Below are positions 1 through 9,863 of a stretch of DNA of 64,000 bases, one piece after another (position 1 is the stretch's first letter; every line of letters starts with the position of its first letter). Origin of the DNA: Acidobacteria bacterium Ga0074141. Its GTDB lineage: Bacteria; Acidobacteriota; Blastocatellia; Pyrinomonadales; Pyrinomonadaceae. The DNA lies in NCBI GenBank assembly GCA_001464665.1, contig LNDP01000025.1, positions 62,001 through 126,000 on the forward strand, given 5' to 3'. The notes below the pieces were generated by a model. It was not told the origin of the DNA. It searched no databases and was given only the letters and a program-made list of their open reading frames with translations. Position numbers and translations under genes: made by a program.

Positions 1-720
1 AGCAGATTCTTTTACTATCTCAAACGCGAGTGGGATCGTAATGTCCGCCTTATAAAGATCTGCGATGTCGTAGACAAAGGAAAGCATGCGACCCGTATGG
101 ATAAAGCCGAGAGCGGGCGAGTAACCGGCTGAGACAATGGCCGCGTGACAAATGCCGTAAAGGCAACTATTGGCCGATGAGAGGGCCCGATTGACCGGAT
201 CGGCGTCAAACCACGAATCTTTGTTGTATGACCGCCCGAGCCACGGAACCCCGGTCTCCGCTGAGGCTCGCGAGTACGAGGTCCGGACTCGGACACCTTC
301 GCGGCCGCGAATCTGTTGAAGCGAGAGATCTTCGGGGAGCTCTTCGGCGAATCTCATCTCGTACATTCGCCTGACCACTCGCAGCCGCAGTGTCGGAAGT
401 GAGCTAAGATAGGCCTGCCGGAGAAGCCGTCGGCTGCCTCGCGTTTCGCCAAGCCCCATAGCGTAGAACCGAACTGCGCCTTCGCCTGACCACATCACAA
501 GGCAACCGTTATCTGCGAGAGCCTTCACGGCCGAATGGGTGATCGTCGAACCCGGGCCGACAAGCAAAAGAGATAGATTTGCACAAGGGACACTCGTTTT
601 CCCCTCAACGTCGAAAAAAGCTATTGCTTTTGCATCCTGCTCAATACGACAATGCTCAACGTAAAGATAGCTATAGCTATCACGAACTTTCGGAAGTGTT
701 GCAAGGTCCTTTAGTTTCAT
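1..720 (-). CDS. cas1: CRISPR-associated endonuclease Cas1, type I-E (3' end beyond window)
   Basis: Integrase subunit of the spacer-acquisition complex, which works with Cas2. Reading the minus strand from the ATG at 718-720 gives 240 codons open to the window edge, so the C-terminus is missing. The residues match E. coli Cas1 numbering closely: Glu141 in the GREGVRVR motif, His208 in FIHTGR and Asp221 in YDIADLYK, the three metal ligands, are all present. It is the last visible gene of the operon and lies 75 nt after cas6e. cas2 and the array should follow to the left. No clear Shine-Dalgarno precedes the ATG. The identity is secure. Confidence 0.95.
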   Translation of the reverse strand, partial: MKLKDLATLPKVRDSYSYLYVEHCRIEQDAKAIAFFDVEGKTSVPCANLSLLLVGPGSTITHSAVKALADNGCLVMWSGEGAVRFYAMGLGETRGSRRLLRQAYLSSLPTLRLRVVRRMYEMRFAEELPEDLSLQQIRGREGVRVRTSYSRASAETGVPWLGRSYNKDSWFDADPVNRALSSANSCLYGICHAAIVSAGYSPALGFIHTGRMLSFVYDIADLYKADITIPLAFEIVKESA

Positions 721-736
721 AGTTTTTATTGAAAAG

Positions 737-756
737 GGCGGGCACTTGAGCCCGCC
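737..756 (-). other. GC-rich hairpin between cas6e and cas1
   Basis: A perfect 7-bp stem (ggcgggc/gcccgcc) with a 6-nt loop lies in the 75-nt gap between cas6e and cas1. On the minus strand it is followed by CCTTTTCAATAAAAA, a broken T-run, so it may act as a leaky terminator that lowers cas1-cas2 expression, or as an RNA-processing or stability element. No functional evidence is available from sequence alone. Confidence 0.35.
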
Positions 757-795
757 GTTCTGAAACGTATAACGCTAACCGATCATCTGTGACCT

Positions 796-1506
796 TCAGC
801 GTTCGGGAGCGATCGAGAGAAGGCCGAAACCATATGCTTTTCCGGTACCGATACCCGCCGTAATGGCTGCCCGGAATGTGTCTGGGTCTTTCACCTCAAG
901 CACACCGTCGAAGATCGCCGAACCGAGCGTTACCCAACCTGTTTCGTGGCGGAACTTGGAGCTTGGCCTTGGCGATGCGTTAACCGACGCAACTTCAGTC
1001 TGAGAGCTAACGCGACAAACGGAGAACCCGCATTGAGAGCCTTTCCGTTCGAGCCAGCGAATTCGGCCTTCCTCATCGCGTATATCGATTCGGCGGCGTT
1101 TCTTGTCGCTGAATTTGGCGTGGCCCTCGTCGTGCTTTCCCGCTCGTTTCGTAGGATTGGCTGCAAGCCGGAATACGAGACGCGTGCCGCTGACGATGTT
1201 GGAGTAAAGACGGTCGACGGGCTTTATATCAATGCGATCCGCATAGCCTGGCGTCAGCCGCGACCAGTCTGGTTCTGTGGTCGACTGAACATAGAGCACG
1301 AATCGATCATGTTGGCGTTCAAGACGATGAAGAATATTGAACGTATTTCGCGGAGTTTTACGCTCATGATGCGAAAGATCGTTTTGGCCTTCGATCGAAT
1401 CAAAACAGCCTGAGATCGTGCGATGAAGCATACGCGGGTCAGTGACGTCCTTCATCACAGCCCGAGAACGATGGTCCAGGCAAAGCCTGCTAAGATAGAG
1501 TTGCAT
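796..1506 (-). CDS. cas6e: Cas6e (Cse3/CasE) crRNA-processing endoribonuclease
   Basis: Cuts the repeat hairpin of pre-crRNA and stays bound to the crRNA 3' end in Cascade. The frame is open upstream to 1548, but the ATG at 1504-1506 is chosen: it gives the family-typical start MQLYLSRLCLD and has GGAG 9 nt upstream. His28 is positioned like the catalytic His26 of the E. coli enzyme, and the glycine-rich loop GIGTGKAYGFGLL is near the C-terminus. With this start it overlaps cas5e by 17 nt. About 236 aa, slightly longer than E. coli CasE. Confidence 0.93.
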   Translation of the reverse strand: MQLYLSRLCLDHRSRAVMKDVTDPRMLHRTISGCFDSIEGQNDLSHHERKTPRNTFNILHRLERQHDRFVLYVQSTTEPDWSRLTPGYADRIDIKPVDRLYSNIVSGTRLVFRLAANPTKRAGKHDEGHAKFSDKKRRRIDIRDEEGRIRWLERKGSQCGFSVCRVSSQTEVASVNASPRPSSKFRHETGWVTLGSAIFDGVLEVKDPDTFRAAITAGIGTGKAYGFGLLSIAPER

Positions 1507-2194
1507 GTCTCTCATCTCCTTTTTCATAAATGAATGATGTAGCGACACGGCGAATTGTGAAGCGCCGGTCTGCGAAGGAAAGCGGTACGTCCTGACGGAT
1601 CTCGCTGCCGGCGTCCGATTCGATCACAAGCCGCTGCTCCGCGTCCCAGCGCTTCGCATTTGGGTCGATGCCGATTCGGGTCAAAAGGTCGGGTGATTCA
1701 AGCATGGCTTTAAGACCACTCGAACTCTCAATTATTGCCGCGTCGTCAGGAACAAAAACAGGCAACGAAGGCACGAACGCCTTGCGCCCGAGAAAGAGCT
1801 GCCAAACGGGCCTTTTCAACGCCGCGTTAACGCGCTCCAGAACCGGCCGGTCCTCCGATTCCAAAGCTGCTAAGAAGTCGGCGTCGGAAAGATAAAACCG
1901 CGTTGAAAGCTCAGTTTGTTTCGTGCCGCCATCGGCTTTGGCGATGTTGCTCGCGGTGTGATAATCGCTCTGGATCTCGCCCCCGCGAAGTACGCGAATA
2001 CCGAGTTTCGCTTGAACCAATTTTTGCAGATCGGCGTTAGTGTCGTCCTCGCGGTCGATGCCCATCGCTGCACAGATGAGACCGATGACGCCGGATTTCG
2101 AAGGCTCCTTGCCGGTGTCGCGACGGGTGAAGCGGGACATTGTACCCCACGACTGCATCGGCCCGGCAAGACGCATAAACAAGATATGAGACAT
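1490..2194 (-). CDS. cas5e: Cas5e (CasD) Cascade subunit
   Basis: Caps the 5' handle of the crRNA in the type I-E Cascade complex. The N-terminus MSHILFMRLAGPMQSWG followed by a SKSGVIGL stretch is diagnostic of the Cas5e RAMP fold. 234 aa is the usual length. The ATG lies 3 nt after the cas7e stop with GGAGG just upstream, so translation is probably coupled. Its 3' end overlaps cas6e. Confidence 0.94.
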   Translation of the reverse strand: MSHILFMRLAGPMQSWGTMSRFTRRDTGKEPSKSGVIGLICAAMGIDREDDTNADLQKLVQAKLGIRVLRGGEIQSDYHTASNIAKADGGTKQTELSTRFYLSDADFLAALESEDRPVLERVNAALKRPVWQLFLGRKAFVPSLPVFVPDDAAIIESSSGLKAMLESPDLLTRIGIDPNAKRWDAEQRLVIESDAGSEIRQDVPLSFADRRFTIRRVATSFIYEKGDERHATLS

Positions 2195-2197
2195 TGA

Positions 2198-3313
2198 TTA
2201 GCCCTCCTTGCCATTAAAGATCGCGGACATAGTTCGGTCCAAAAGTGCATCGAAACTACCCACGTTTTCACCCAGTGCAGCGGCTCTGTCGGCATCGCCT
2301 GTCGTGATAAAGACCCGCGAAGCTGCGTCATCTCCATACACGCCTGCTAGCCTAGAGTAGTGCTCGGCGAGGCGTTTTACGGATTCATCGACGAGGCCGC
2401 CCTTCGGATCGTGGACCGGCTTTTCGAATGCATTGGCGAGCGACATCATTCCCGAATCGCGAACCACTGCGAAAACGAGCGAGGGCTTTTCGTGCGTTGC
2501 GAATGAGTTCTGTTTACCAGTCGGCAGTGCTTCGACCGCCGCCCGGATATATGCTGCAACTGTGGCGCGTGTAAGCTCTTCGTCTTTCTGCAGGTTCTCC
2601 TGAAGCTTGTCGATGTTGACGTTTGCGTAGCGATAGAAGCACGCAGAATTGAACTCGATGGTTCCGAGATGGTCGCTGCCAGAAGTGTCTTCGGGCCGCA
2701 GATCGTCGACGGCGGTAAAGAAATCGAACTCAAGCCCGACCTTATGGGTCGAAATCGCATGAGCCACCTGAGATGCCGCGTCGCGATTGCGCTCTGGAAG
2801 GTCGGCGAGCATTCGACCGAACAGGCCGAGGTCTGCCGCCTTGCCTTCATTCATTAAATCCATTAGTGCTTTCTTAACAGCCTTCTTGGTCCCATCCGAA
2901 GGCTTTTCATTCGCCAGCTCTTCGAAATGGTCCTCACACACAGATGCGATCCTTTCTAACTCGTCACGGCCCATAAAGAGCAAATACTCCGTCTTTGCGG
3001 TGTCTTTTTTGGAGGCTTTGAGACCGATACAGGTGATTGCGGCGAGCACTGCCTTTCTCGATTGTTCTTCGTCATGACTTTTTGCAACGAGACGCTGCGC
3101 AATATTCTCGATCAATCGCGTTGAGCGTTCAGCAAGGTTCTCCGGCTTTTCGAACTTATTGCGGAAATAGGTTCGCATTGCTCGCTTGAAGCATTGGCTT
3201 GAGATGCGGGCACGGCGGACGCCGCCGAATGTACAGTCTTTAGGCGAGCCTGTATCGCTGCGGTTTAGGTTTGACGGTGCGAAATTTTGTATAAGGTGTA
3301 GTTCTAAGATCAT
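2198..3313 (-). CDS. cas7e: Cas7e (Cse4/CasC) Cascade backbone subunit
   Basis: Forms the six-copy helical backbone that holds the crRNA spacer. The N-terminal stretch LHLIQNFAPSNLNRSD and the GGVRRARISSQCFKRAMR segment are hallmark Cas7e sequences. 371 aa matches the family. The stop of cse2 and the ATG of cas7e share one base (TAATG), which indicates translational coupling, important for a subunit needed in excess. Confidence 0.96.
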   Translation of the reverse strand: MILELHLIQNFAPSNLNRSDTGSPKDCTFGGVRRARISSQCFKRAMRTYFRNKFEKPENLAERSTRLIENIAQRLVAKSHDEEQSRKAVLAAITCIGLKASKKDTAKTEYLLFMGRDELERIASVCEDHFEELANEKPSDGTKKAVKKALMDLMNEGKAADLGLFGRMLADLPERNRDAASQVAHAISTHKVGLEFDFFTAVDDLRPEDTSGSDHLGTIEFNSACFYRYANVNIDKLQENLQKDEELTRATVAAYIRAAVEALPTGKQNSFATHEKPSLVFAVVRDSGMMSLANAFEKPVHDPKGGLVDESVKRLAEHYSRLAGVYGDDAASRVFITTGDADRAAALGENVGSFDALLDRTMSAIFNGKEG

Positions 3314-3864
3314 TATTCGTTTCCTCCTGTTGTTTCTGATTCTCGGGCTGCTTTTGTATCCTTACTGCCCCAAAAAGAACGCGCCCATTTGCGCTGAACA
3401 AAGCGGCTATCGTGCGACCAGCTACGAATGTCTTTGAAGAGCTGTTCCCAGTTGACGGCGATACTATTTGCCTTTAGCAGACCGATCATCTGCCGCAGGT
3501 AGTAGTGCAAATCCTCAGCATCCGCATCAAGCAAAGCGACAAAGCGGCGCTCGATGCTGTCTGAATTCTCTGACATCTGCTTTACCGAACTCCCGAGATC
3601 GCCAGCGTTCTGCGACGCATCGTGGTAATCGGCAAAAAGTGCGGACGTCAGAAATACGGCGCGTTCATAGGCCCAGCCGGTTTCCTCACCTGCAAATTTT
3701 CCGACGTATGGGTACATCTCCATCGTGTCGCCGGGCTTGCGGCCAAGACCGCGGCGAAGATGTGCTAATGCAGCCCGATCTTGATTTCTCGCAAGGCCTT
3801 TCAGATATGCGATCAGCCCGCTCTCAGGTCTTTGTTCAGTTGTTTGAGTTGCTGTTTCTTTCAT
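3313..3864 (-). CDS. cse2: Cse2 (CasB) Cascade small subunit
   Basis: Small helical subunit, two copies per Cascade, which stabilises the R-loop. 183 aa, helix-rich. Identification rests partly on position between cse1 and cas7e and partly on the LARNQDRAALAHLRRGLGR segment typical of Cse2. Its ATG overlaps the cse1 stop by four bases (ATGA), preceded by GGAGGAGG inside the cse1 end. Confidence 0.9.
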   Translation of the reverse strand: MKETATQTTEQRPESGLIAYLKGLARNQDRAALAHLRRGLGRKPGDTMEMYPYVGKFAGEETGWAYERAVFLTSALFADYHDASQNAGDLGSSVKQMSENSDSIERRFVALLDADAEDLHYYLRQMIGLLKANSIAVNWEQLFKDIRSWSHDSRFVQRKWARSFWGSKDTKAARESETTGGNE

Positions 3865-5408
3865 TGACTACCTCCTCCTTTTGCTTCAAATCTCTCCGGT
3901 AGATACTTCGCCCATTCTGTTGCCTTCGTTCCAACTGCCTTATTGATCGCGGCGTGCATCGCATTCTCAGCCGCGACCGCCGCCTTGTTCTCTGCGGCCG
4001 AACCGCTAAGGCCGTTTACGGTATCGCGAAGAGCGTCCTTTGCCGTCCGCTGCGTATCGCGAAACCATGAGACCATTTCGGCCTCACGTTTTTCCGGCAA
4101 ATCACCAAGCAGACGATGAAATCGCATCTCCATCCGAGACCAGAAGTTCGCTTCGGTTGAAAAACTTTCCCGCTGTGTTTCGAGCTTGTCCGCAAGCATT
4201 TTCACTCCATAACGAAGTGCAGAACCGATCGCTTCGGAAAACTCGAGACACGTCCCGAGATCCTTTGTCACTTCGCTGTCGTTCAGATAATCGACAGGCA
4301 GTTCGAATCGCTCAAGGCTCCAAAAAAGAAGTTTTGCCTTGTCCGCAGCAATACCGCAGAAGTCGACTGGCAGCTGCGTTTGTGTGACAAAGCCGTTTCT
4401 TTGCAGCTGGCTGAGCCAGTCAAACATCCGCGGGCGGGATCCGAAAGCATCTGCCATATTCAGAAGTGATAAACTGTTTCGCCAAAGGTCGCGGCTTTCG
4501 CTGAAGCCGACAGCGTAAGTCTTTCCTTCTTTGTTCTTCCTGAAAGCCATCATTGTTTCCTTGGTGTGTACCTCCATTCCCTCCGGGAATGAAAGTCCGG
4601 CCATCACCACTGCTTTCCGGACGATAGGCTTTCCATTTTCGTCCTGTTCCAATTCGAGTGCGACGCGGCGAGACTGCCAGGTGAGTAGATCGATAGGCCC
4701 ATCGGGCAAACGACTGCCTCTGATCGTCGGTCCGTCGCGTTCCCAAGCGGGACGATCTTCATCTTGATCGAACACAAACGGCGCACCGTCTTCACCGCAG
4801 TATCGGTGCAGATTGAGCATTAGCGTTTCAAAAAGCGTCTCGCCACGGATCAAGGCAACCGCGGTCTGAATTAGCGGTGCTGCCCTAGCTGAATCGGCAC
4901 CGTCATCTCCGGTAATCTGCCCGCCGGTATCGAAGGCCTGGATCATAACGACGAGCCGCGCCGCCTCAGCCGCCGAAAGCGATTTGGGATTGGTCGTGGA
5001 AGTGTGATCAAAGAGTGTTGCGTTATTGCCGCTGTGAAAATAGAGCTTGATGACGGCACCATCTTTCACCTTTTCCCGCACGCTCGGCGTTTGATAGAAC
5101 GGGTATTTTTCGTGAAAAAGATCGAACCGGTCATGAAACTCGTCGAAATAGGTTCGTATCTTTTCGGCATCAAATTTCGCTGCTAAGTAGATTTCGTTCC
5201 ATTCATCAGCGTCTTGCGGCCCATGATTGATGCGATGCAGGAGCGCTAAAAGCAATCGGTGCAAAGCAATGGTCACGGGAGGCGAATCGCCGACAAGTTC
5301 GCGGATGTTATGAGCTTCGGTCAGGACATCGACTAGCGACATTTGTCGCGGTCCGTCTGCCGTAATACTCGGTATCCACGGTTCGTCTATCAAGTTGAAT
5401 TTTGGCAT
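3861..5408 (-). CDS. casA: Cse1 (Cas8e/CasA) PAM-recognising large subunit
   Basis: Large Cascade subunit that reads the PAM and recruits Cas3. 515 aa with the family N-terminus FNLIDEPWIP, then the long helical bundle at the C-terminal end. It abuts cas3 (cas3 stop and cse1 start form TAAATG) and overlaps cse2 by 4 nt. Complete and unremarkable for the family. Confidence 0.95.
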   Translation of the reverse strand: MPKFNLIDEPWIPSITADGPRQMSLVDVLTEAHNIRELVGDSPPVTIALHRLLLALLHRINHGPQDADEWNEIYLAAKFDAEKIRTYFDEFHDRFDLFHEKYPFYQTPSVREKVKDGAVIKLYFHSGNNATLFDHTSTTNPKSLSAAEAARLVVMIQAFDTGGQITGDDGADSARAAPLIQTAVALIRGETLFETLMLNLHRYCGEDGAPFVFDQDEDRPAWERDGPTIRGSRLPDGPIDLLTWQSRRVALELEQDENGKPIVRKAVVMAGLSFPEGMEVHTKETMMAFRKNKEGKTYAVGFSESRDLWRNSLSLLNMADAFGSRPRMFDWLSQLQRNGFVTQTQLPVDFCGIAADKAKLLFWSLERFELPVDYLNDSEVTKDLGTCLEFSEAIGSALRYGVKMLADKLETQRESFSTEANFWSRMEMRFHRLLGDLPEKREAEMVSWFRDTQRTAKDALRDTVNGLSGSAAENKAAVAAENAMHAAINKAVGTKATEWAKYLPERFEAKGGGSQ

Positions 5409-8400
5409 TTAGTTTTCCTCCTTTTTGCTGATTAGCAGCCCTTTTTCAGGATGTAGTTCAAATACACGGCCAAACATTTCGCATTTGCGGTCCTGGCCAA
5501 ATTTCAAAACTCTGTGTCGGCGAAGAAGCGGCGACTTTTTCCAGCCAACAGGAACTTCTTCCTTGAATAGACTGAAAACGACAGCCCGCGATGAAATAGA
5601 GACCGAATTCAGAACAATTGCCTTTTCGATTTCGCGGCCGGGACGCTGATTAAGATCTACACGCATTTTATGGTTCTCATCGACAAAGATCTCTTCGTCC
5701 TTAACCCATAGACAGGCAACCTGGGCGGTTGGTTCAATCAGCCGTGTCATTGCCTGACTGTCCGGATGAAGTTCGGGTGATTCCTCTTCACGGGCAAAGA
5801 GCATTAGATCGGCGAGCTCGCCTTGATAATGAGGATGATTGATATGGCGGCTCTGAGCCTGCCCTTTTTCGTTGAGCAGATCAAATTCGTACTGTTCCCG
5901 TGTTGAATTAAGAAGCCCGGCTTCGAGATCTGTTACTTGTGATGCAATGTGATCCTGACCATAGACGGCTTCAATAAGAGTTTCGATTTGTTCAGGAACG
6001 CTGATCGTTTCTAAACATCGCAACTTCAGACAAGTTCGAAGCAGGATGTAGCGGTCGTAGATGAGGCCGGTCGTGCCGAAGTCGGGCAGGCCTTGCTGCT
6101 TGCCGTCGGCGATCAGTTTTAGAGCACCGTCCGCGTCCAGCGGCGGTTTGAGTATCCAGAGCAATGGGCTTTTGCCTCCCGTCGCGTCATCCCGGAAAGT
6201 GATTGGGCGTTTGCTCTCTTCGCTTACCTTATCTGATTCGCGGTCATGGCGTTGAAGTCGTCCGGATCGTTGGAGCAGAAGATCGACCGGAGCGAGTTCG
6301 CTGATCATTATGTCGAAGTCCAGATCAAGAGACTGTTCGATGATCTGCGTAGAAATGAGAACAGCAACGTTGGGCCTCACAACCCCGTGATCGACTTTGC
6401 GGCCATTCTCTGTAAAGGAGACCGTCGAACCAGCTTTACCAAATCTCAGTAGCGTACCCTTCTCGCGTTTTTGTCGATCAATGAAACGAAAACGTGCGTG
6501 CAGCAGCGCTAACTTCGGTTTTCCGTCGCTAGCATTGCCTCTGAAAAACTCATCGTCGTTCAACCTGTCATAGATGTCCTGAGCTCGGGCGACCGTGTTG
6601 CAAATGATCGCCATGCAACCGCCAAACTTGAGCTTCATTTTAAGCTCTTCAACAAAGCTCTCTTCATCCTTCCATTCAATGTTCAGCGTGCGTTCATTTT
6701 CGTGAGATGTTTCCAGATGTCGCACGTCAAATGCCTTGTAGTGAGTACCATTGACAGCGTAAGAAATTCGCGGATATACGTCGTTTCCCTGAGCGACTGG
6801 CATTTCAGTACGAAACTTCTGCCCCAAGCCTTTTAGATACGCTCGGATCAGAGCGTCGCGACGATGCTTCGGCAACGTTGCGCTTAGGATGACAACCGGC
6901 GAGCCTAATGCCGCAAGCCACTCAAGTAGGCGTTCGAGCAGTGTGGACATGTACGCGTCGTAGGCGTGGACCTCATCGATGATCACCGTTTTGTGTGCAA
7001 GGCCGAAAAGCCGAACGAAGACATGTTTTGTCTGCAACGCGGCAAAAAGAATCTGATCGATCGTGCCGACTCCGAAAGGTGCCAGCAGTCCGCGTTTTTT
7101 GTAGGTAAACCATTCGGCAGCCGCGACGTTGGCGTTGTCTGGCGTTCTCTCGTCGTGGTCTTTTTCATCGGAATAGAGATTTTTAAGATTTTGCTGAATG
7201 TTGCGAAAGTTTTCGACGTTGTCAACAAATTCATCCGATAGCGATGCATGGCCATGCTGGAGCATCAGATTGACGAACTGGCCGGAACCCTTAAATCGAC
7301 CTCCCAGGAACTTCGCGACGCGGCCAAACATTTGATCGCTCGTCGCCATTGTCGGTAGAGCGAAATAGATTCCGCGAGTTCCAACGTTGGCGTTGATCGT
7401 GTCGGCAAGATACATCGCGGCTTCCGTTTTGCCTTCACCCATCGGAGCCTCAATGATAAAGACGCCCGGAGATGTGATCGACTCAGCTATATCGATCGCT
7501 TTTTGCTGAAGATCGCGTTTGTCTTTGATGAAATCGAATAGCTCACCGAATGACCTCTTTTCTGTTTCACGCGGCCATTTGTCCCATCCAAGTTTGCCGA
7601 GTGCGTTGTCAGCCGATTCGCTCGCAACACCAAGATAGTCGTCTGTGCTGAATTCAATTGGCTTTGTCGAATCATGGATACGACTCTTGAAAAAATTCGT
7701 ATCTGAACCTATCCAGTCAGCGACCGAAACAAGTCCGGCGAATATCATCCCTGTCGCTCGATCCAGTGCCTTTTCGTCAAACCTGAGATCAGTCAGATCA
7801 ATGCTGAGAAGATCGCCTAATTTGTTGACGAGTTGTCTTCTTGCGTCTTCCCACGCCTGACCGCCCAGGGCTTCAATAGTAGGTTTTCTCTTAATTCGAT
7901 CTATGTCAGCCGAAGCGGCAAAAATGCCGTGGTGTCCGCCTATAAGCTCGGAATATTCACGTGCAAGCTTTCCAGGAAACCCGAACTCTTCCTCAAGTGT
8001 TTTCGGCAGGGTCATCGAGGTTACAAATCCGTGCGGCACCTCGTGAGCGGTCGAACATGATGTACAGTACAAATCGGTTTCTACGTAGAGATCAAAAAGC
8101 CGACGCGTCTGATCGGTCTCCGGCTTATACATTCCCCGAAGTGCAAACGGCGGCGAGCACTTTCCGAGGTCATGAAGACCGGCGAGCCACGCGATTATCT
8201 TGCCTGCTCGTGCCAGATCGTCTTGCAGGCCGAACGGCTTCGCAAGCCTTCGTTTCGTCACATCCGGCAACGAGCCTTTCCACATCGCTTCGGTAACGCA
8301 GGCGACGTCGATCATATGGCAAATCAACGGATGAAATGCATTCTGAAGATTCTCTTTGTCGTGAGTAGTCTTTGCCCAAAATCGATCTAGGTTGTCGTGT

Positions 8401-8444
8401 GCGGTCATAGGATACTTAGGAGCGGCTATATTGACGAGACGCAT
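5409..8444 (-). CDS. cas3: Cas3 HD nuclease-helicase, type I-E
   Basis: Degrades target DNA after Cascade binding. Domain order: HD nuclease (HDLGK near residue 90, GGHHGIF near 170), SF2 helicase with Walker A APMGEGKTEAA near 335, DEVHAYD near 495, SAT motif ILSATLP near 525 and motif VI QRSGRLQRH near 740, then a C-terminal domain. All key residues are present. The ATG at 8444 overlaps the end of the upstream WYL gene by 29 nt and has only a weak GAGAAAG site. An alternative ATG lies at 8406-8408. 1011 aa is somewhat longer than E. coli Cas3. Confidence 0.95.
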   Translation of the reverse strand: MRLVNIAAPKYPMTAHDNLDRFWAKTTHDKENLQNAFHPLICHMIDVACVTEAMWKGSLPDVTKRRLAKPFGLQDDLARAGKIIAWLAGLHDLGKCSPPFALRGMYKPETDQTRRLFDLYVETDLYCTSCSTAHEVPHGFVTSMTLPKTLEEEFGFPGKLAREYSELIGGHHGIFAASADIDRIKRKPTIEALGGQAWEDARRQLVNKLGDLLSIDLTDLRFDEKALDRATGMIFAGLVSVADWIGSDTNFFKSRIHDSTKPIEFSTDDYLGVASESADNALGKLGWDKWPRETEKRSFGELFDFIKDKRDLQQKAIDIAESITSPGVFIIEAPMGEGKTEAAMYLADTINANVGTRGIYFALPTMATSDQMFGRVAKFLGGRFKGSGQFVNLMLQHGHASLSDEFVDNVENFRNIQQNLKNLYSDEKDHDERTPDNANVAAAEWFTYKKRGLLAPFGVGTIDQILFAALQTKHVFVRLFGLAHKTVIIDEVHAYDAYMSTLLERLLEWLAALGSPVVILSATLPKHRRDALIRAYLKGLGQKFRTEMPVAQGNDVYPRISYAVNGTHYKAFDVRHLETSHENERTLNIEWKDEESFVEELKMKLKFGGCMAIICNTVARAQDIYDRLNDDEFFRGNASDGKPKLALLHARFRFIDRQKREKGTLLRFGKAGSTVSFTENGRKVDHGVVRPNVAVLISTQIIEQSLDLDFDIMISELAPVDLLLQRSGRLQRHDRESDKVSEESKRPITFRDDATGGKSPLLWILKPPLDADGALKLIADGKQQGLPDFGTTGLIYDRYILLRTCLKLRCLETISVPEQIETLIEAVYGQDHIASQVTDLEAGLLNSTREQYEFDLLNEKGQAQSRHINHPHYQGELADLMLFAREEESPELHPDSQAMTRLIEPTAQVACLWVKDEEIFVDENHKMRVDLNQRPGREIEKAIVLNSVSISSRAVVFSLFKEEVPVGWKKSPLLRRHRVLKFGQDRKCEMFGRVFELHPEKGLLISKKEEN

Positions 8445-9441
8445 TCTGTAATCTTTCTCGAATGATCTCCTTCAGCTTGTTTGGCGATTCGGCGATACAA
8501 TGTCCGGCGTACTGCAGACAGAATCTCGCTACTGCCTCCAGGCCAGATTCGCCGGTCTTGAACGAAAGGCGCAATGACCCATCAGGAAGTTCTTCACGTA
8601 TTTCGTCCGGATGAATCTTCTGCCGCTCGCGCATCCACTGGGCCTGGTACTTATCGAACAAGATCGAGACTCTACACAACCTGCCACCGCGGGTCATTGA
8701 AAAACCCCGCCTCAGATACTGCTCCTTATTCCAGTTCTTTTGCGGCTCGAAAAATTTGCCGGTCCCGCGAACGTCGGTCATTCTTCCAATATGAAAATCT
8801 CGGAAATCTTTCGCCCCGTGGTCATAGGAGATCGCATACCAGTCTCCGGCATAATTGTGTACGAGGTGAACGTCGGCTGTTCGTCGCGACGTCTCTTGCT
8901 TGTAAGGCGAAAAGTAAGTGAATTCTAAGCGTTCGCCGGCAACTGCAGCCTCAGTAATGCGTTGCAACATCATTGGATTGACCACGACGATGGGGCGTTC
9001 TTCAAAATTTACTGATTTTGTTAGCATCCCAAGATTTACGCTTACCTCATCCGGCAAGAGAACGACCAACTTCGATAGTGCTTTAGCGAGTTTGTCGGCC
9101 TGGTCGGACTGTCCGAGCAGTTTAAGAGCGTTCTCTGCAATGAAGAACGCAAGTAGTTCACCCTCAGAGAGACGTTGCAACGGAAGCGACCACCCCTTAC
9201 CTGAATAATAGTAGCCAAGCTTCACGCGGCTGTATCTGATCGGAGCACCCAAGGAGTCTTTAAGGAATGCGATATCGCGCTTTATCGTTCGTTGATTCAC
9301 TTCGAGCATGTCAGCGAGCCGACTGACACTAGGGAAGGATCCGGAGCTGACCTCTTTGTGAACGTCTTGAAGCCGTTTGATCGATCGAATGTGAACACGA
9401 GATTTGCTTTGTGTTCGTTCACTGCCCGACTGGATCGTCAT
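8416..9441 (-). CDS. WYL-domain transcriptional regulator (HTH-WYL), probable cas regulator
   Basis: 341 aa with an N-terminal winged HTH (SVSRLADMLEVNQRTIKRDI, residues about 38-58), a central WYL domain (AGDWYAISYDHGAKDFRDF, about 205-223) and a C-terminal WCX-like part. WYL proteins sense nucleic-acid or nucleotide ligands, and several regulate CRISPR or phage-defence operons. It overlaps the cas3 start by 29 nt on the same strand, so it is co-transcribed as first gene of the operon and presumably autoregulates it. The regulatory role is inferred from context. Confidence 0.88.
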   Translation of the reverse strand: MTIQSGSERTQSKSRVHIRSIKRLQDVHKEVSSGSFPSVSRLADMLEVNQRTIKRDIAFLKDSLGAPIRYSRVKLGYYYSGKGWSLPLQRLSEGELLAFFIAENALKLLGQSDQADKLAKALSKLVVLLPDEVSVNLGMLTKSVNFEERPIVVVNPMMLQRITEAAVAGERLEFTYFSPYKQETSRRTADVHLVHNYAGDWYAISYDHGAKDFRDFHIGRMTDVRGTGKFFEPQKNWNKEQYLRRGFSMTRGGRLCRVSILFDKYQAQWMRERQKIHPDEIREELPDGSLRLSFKTGESGLEAVARFCLQYAGHCIAESPNKLKEIIRERLQNASRQYSRS

Positions 9442-9863
9442 AAGAATCGCAAATATAACACGAACAGAGAGACAGCGAATGTCCCTTTACATATGATGAG
9501 TCTTTTTGCGTCTCGCGTGAGGAGGTGTGGAAATACCCGGTCGAAAGGCCGCCCCGAGGAGCAAAAAGAATCTATCAATATTTCAGTAGTATTCGACTGA
9601 TAGACGGAATAGTTCGGTGTTTTTGCCGATACACGATAATAGACCGTCACGAGGGTTGCCGAGATCCGGGCGGACGGAAAGAGCACCATCGAATCATGTG
9701 TAGATCCGACCAAAACGACCTTGCTTCTCTTGTGAAAAAAACTCTTGACTTATTTTAAATCCTAATGTTAAGTTCTTTCAACTCTTAACTTTTTTCTGCG
9801 GCCTCTCCGTAGAATGGCCTTAACTGCAATTCCCTGAGCGGGCTTGTATAGGAGATTTCCCCA
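9442..9863. other. divergent intergenic region between cas regulator and RHS gene
   Basis: 422 bp separating a minus-strand operon from a plus-strand gene, so it must hold both promoters. The right part (9731-9795) is very AT-rich, with TTGACT at 9745 and the bulged inverted repeat GTTAAG...CTTAAC (9767-9788) followed by six T. No convincing -35/-10 pair could be fixed for either direction. No gene was recognised. Confidence 0.4.
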
